From Dipteris shenzhenensis (taxonomy: Eukaryota; Polypodiophyta; Polypodiopsida; Gleicheniales): 64,000 nucleotides of DNA. Shown piece by piece: positions 61,400 to 64,000 of the stretch (the stretch's first letter is position 1; the number at the start of each line of letters is the position of its first letter). The translations under genes and the position numbers were made by a program. The stretch lies in NCBI GenBank assembly GCA_047967505.1, contig CM106541.1. One strand, 5' to 3'. The notes under the pieces were generated by a model. That model saw nothing but the letters and a program-made list of their open reading frames with translations. It had not been told where the DNA came from and did no database searches.

Positions 61400-63960
61400 G
61401 CCTTCGTGAAGAGATCTGCTAAGTTGTCCTCCATGGGAACATAGGACAATTGTATGTCTCCAGCTGACAGTTACTCTCGAACATAATGATAATGAGCCTC
61501 AATGTGCTTTGTGCGCGCATGAAACACTGGCTTTCTCGCAACAGCCAAAGCACTCTGGTTGTGAGTGTAGATGGTAGTAGAAGCTGGCTGGCTGATGCCA
61601 AGATTTGCAAGTAGCTTATGGAGCCAGACACTCGCTACCGTAGCTGTGAAGACTGCCCCGTATTCTGCGTCACAACTAGAAGTAGCAATTGTAGGCTGCT
61701 TTTTGCTGAACCATGAAATGCATGAAGAGCCAAGCATGAAACAGTTGCCACTGAGAGACACTCTGGTGTCGTAACAACCTGTCGAGTCACTGTCTGTGAA
61801 AGCATGCTAGACTGGTGGAGACTCATCACCATAGAACATGCATGCAAGACTAGTGGAGACTCATCACCATAGAACAGTACCAAATTTTGTGTGGCCTTCA
61901 AGTACGGAAGACCCGCTTTCTCTGCTTGCGAATGCTGTGTCCTAGGCATGTGCATGTACCTGCTCAGCTGGGAGACGGCATACTGAAGATCAGGCCGGTA
62001 AATAAATAAGGCAGCCCACAGCCTGCTGATAAAGGGTGGCATGAAAGGGTTCACTCCCATCCGCGGAGGAGAAACAAAAGCCAGGCTCCAATGGTGTTAG
62101 AAACTGGCTTGCAATCTTCAAACTGGAAGCAGTCTAAGAGCTGTCCAATGTCCTTGGACTGACTCATCACTATACCCCCCTCAACATATGCAAACTGGAT
62201 GCCCAAGTAATAGTGCAACTGGCCCTTGTCTGTTATTGCAAATGATTTCTGCAAATCAGCTTTTGGTGCGTTGAAGCTACAATTGGAGCTACATGTAGAT
62301 CTTGTAGGAGCATTGAAGGTGTTACAGAGTGATGTCTGCCTTCACTGCTAGAGCAGGTCGATTCGGTCATTTGTTGAAGCTAGAGTCGAGACTTGGGCTG
62401 AGTCACCTTCATCTGCAGGTGAATTAGGAGCCATTTGGGTTCATTCTGCAATTTTGTCCATATCTGGCCTAGTGACAAGCATGCCATCCACATAAAGAAT
62501 GAGAATTACAGATCCCACAACACTCTTTTGGACATAAAGAGTTGCTTCTGTATGGCTGTTCTGAAAGCCACGGGGTGTCAAATGTGCAGGTATCTTGGCA
62601 TAGGGCCCTTTTGAGCCAGCAAACCTGATTTTCATAACCGTTTTTCTGAAAGCTAGGAGCTTGAGTGACATAGACCTCTTCCTGTAAATCACCATGAAGG
62701 AAGGCGGTCTTAATGTCCAACTGATGCACCTCCCAATGTTTGTGGGATGCAAGAGCAATGACTCAACGACTGGTCCTGGTGGGCTTAACATTTCGCACCA
62801 AGGCTAGCTTTGTAGCGATCAACACTGCCATCAGCTTTGCGCTTCAATTTGTAAACCCACTTTGTGCCGATGGCACGCTTGCCTGCAGGCAAATCACAGA
62901 AGTCCCTTGTGCCATTTGCTTGAATGGAATCAAGTCCAGCTCTTATGGCGTGCATCCATTCATGACTTTGCATCGTGGTGACATAGAGGCTCCTCATTAC
63001 AGGCAGTGGCAATCAAAGATACAACCAAAAAATTGCCTTGCATCTGTTTGTGCGCACCTCTAGTGCGGGCATGCAAAGGCTCAGCCTGCTTGCTGTCCCT
63101 GAGGGTATTCAAAAGCCAATGAGGGACTGATTTTTGCAGTCTCATGACAGCCCTCTCTACTTGAACTGCTTGCTCGATAGCATGGCCATCTGGCAGTGGA
63201 AAATCAAGCTGAGCAGGAGCAACGGGAGGAGGATTGGAGCTACTAGAAGCATGTGGCATGGTCAGTGTAACCAGAAAACACGTTTCAGGTAGTAGAAACG
63301 TGAAAAAACGTATCTAAGAAACATGCGAAACGTGGAACGTTTTTTAAAATATAATTTATATAAAATACACTATTTTATAATTTATATAAAATACACTAAT
63401 TTTACACGTTTCCAGACGAAATGCTTGTTAAGATCTCGAAACGTTTCTTATGACACTGGGCATGGTGCTCTGCACTATGAAAGGCGTAATAGAATCAAGC
63501 ACATCCGAGGCTTCCATTGAAGGCTGTGTTTTACAGTCCAGCCAAGGTAAAGGGGCATGCTCAGCAAAAACCACGTCCCTACTGACAATCACCTTGCTTG
63601 TGCTAGGCTGAAACAACTTGTAACCTTTGCTTTGTGAGCTGTAGCCAAATAAGTTGCATTTGACAGCCTTATCATCAAGCTTATGCCTCAACTGAGAGAC
63701 ATGCACATACGCTAGGGACCCAAACACCCGCATGTACACTAATTTTACACGTTTCTAGACGAAATGCTTGTTAAGATCTCGAAACGTTTCTTATGACATT
63801 GGGCATGGTGCTCTGCACTATGAAAGGCGTAATAGAATCAAACACATCCGAGGCTTCCATTGAAGGCTGTGTTTTACAGTCCAGCCAAGGTAAAGGGGCA
63901 TGCTCAGCAAAAACCACGTCCCTACTGACAATCACCTTGCTTGTGCTAGGCTGAAACAAC
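61400..63960 (-). pseudogene. Copia pol: integrase end, reverse transcriptase, RNase H, disabled
   Basis: Read leftward: integrase C-terminal blocks ([47 protein letters not shown]), present twice because of a duplication. RT follows (HEWMHAIRAGLDSIQANGT, GTKWVYKLKRKADGSVDRYK, QLDIKTAFLHGDLQEEVYV), with the catalytic site LYVDGMLVTR where YVDD is expected. Then FAITDKGQLHYYLGIQF, RPDLQYAVSQLSRYMH, and RNase H with SWFSKKQPTIATSSCDAEYG and HIEAHYHYVRE. Several frameshifts and stops (near 61770, 62050, 62440, 62740) are present. Confidence 0.85.
63263..63458. mobile_element. hAT-like MITE, 196 bp, with 8-bp TSD
   Basis: The ends CAGTGTAACCAG and ...TTATGACACTG form short inverted repeats (CAGTGT/ACACTG). 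The target duplication GGCATGGT lies at 63255-63262 and 63459-63466. Inside are several GAAACGT/ACGTTTC motifs and a 28-bp AT-rich tandem repeat. It is non-coding. The 8-bp duplication and CAG start are typical of hAT elements. Confidence 0.85.
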
Positions 63961-64000
63961 TTGTAACCTTTGCTTTGTGAGCTGTTGCCAATGAAGATGC
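63393..64000. repeat. ~342-bp tandem duplication spanning MITE half and copia pol
   Basis: TACACTAATTTTACACGTTT occurs near 63395 and 63737, and the following ~260 bp is nearly identical to the window end. The unit begins in the middle of the MITE and runs into copia integrase. Few substitutions separate the copies. Confidence 0.9.

Larger units (their letters stand above)
60998..64000 (-). mobile_element. Ty1/copia element (minus strand), runs off the window
   Basis: A short 3' LTR (60998-61215) and a polypurine tract GGAGGGGGATT (61216-61226, minus reading) are followed by RNase H, RT and part of integrase going right. It lies antisense to VPS13. A hAT-like MITE (63263-63458) and a tandem duplication interrupt it. 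Confidence 0.8.

Noticed and set aside
1-64000. CRISPR arrays, rRNA, tRNA or bacterial operons
   Set aside because: No regularly spaced direct repeats with unique spacers, and no rRNA or tRNA fold. The tRNA-like matches are only 12-13-bp retroelement primer sites.

Overview
The window reads as nuclear DNA of a land plant with a large, transposon-rich genome. The evidence is a plant-type VPS13 gene with many introns, chromodomain Ty3/gypsy elements, Ty1/copia elements primed by initiator-methionine tRNA, and L1-like LINEs carrying DUF4283/CCHC and zf-RVT-type domains. The very long, repeat-filled introns would suit a fern or gymnosperm better than a compact angiosperm or moss, but the sequence alone does not decide this.

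The only host gene I can support is VPS13, a bridge-like lipid-transfer protein, on the + strand. I could place 27 consecutive exons from 7921 to 60636. Joined, they give 4236 nt (1412 codons) with no stop and with matching phase at every junction. The N-terminal exons lie upstream of the window or in sequence I cannot recognise. The C-terminal half lies beyond 64000. Exons 1-4 are at 7921-9761, exons 5-6 at 16789-17386, exons 7-15 at 50057-52781 and exons 16-27 at 56233-60636. Everything else recognised is intron or upstream sequence occupied by mobile elements.

Layout. 1-7470: a minus-strand copia element split by a gag-only LTR element (721-6678, 5-bp target duplication TCACA) that carries a 1-kb inverted duplication. 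9762-16788 (intron 4, 7.0 kb): a relic gypsy RT fragment, then a decayed copia with a truncated LINE inside it. 17387-50056 (intron 6, 32.7 kb): from left to right, a LINE 3' half, a second LINE (21170-27897) split by a minus-strand gypsy fragment, a copia gag fragment, a gag-only gypsy relic, a minus-strand LINE split by a deleted gypsy, an apparently intact 6479-bp gypsy with LTRs that look identical (38990-45468), and more minus-strand LINE pieces. 52782-56232 (intron 15): a fold-back element, a copia LTR with primer site, and a LINE 3' end with target duplications. 60637 to the end: a minus-strand copia carrying a hAT-like MITE and a recent tandem duplication.

Functionally the window is one host transcription unit carrying several generations of nested retroelements. 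The youngest recognised insertion, the 1595-codon gypsy, looks coding-competent and lies in the sense orientation within intron 6. I found no rRNA, tRNA, CRISPR array or prokaryotic feature, and no convincing new biochemical system. The more unusual items are the 32.7-kb intron, the nested and inverted rearrangements, and clusters of the CCGTAC/GTACGG hexamer, one of which lies in a LINE 5' region.
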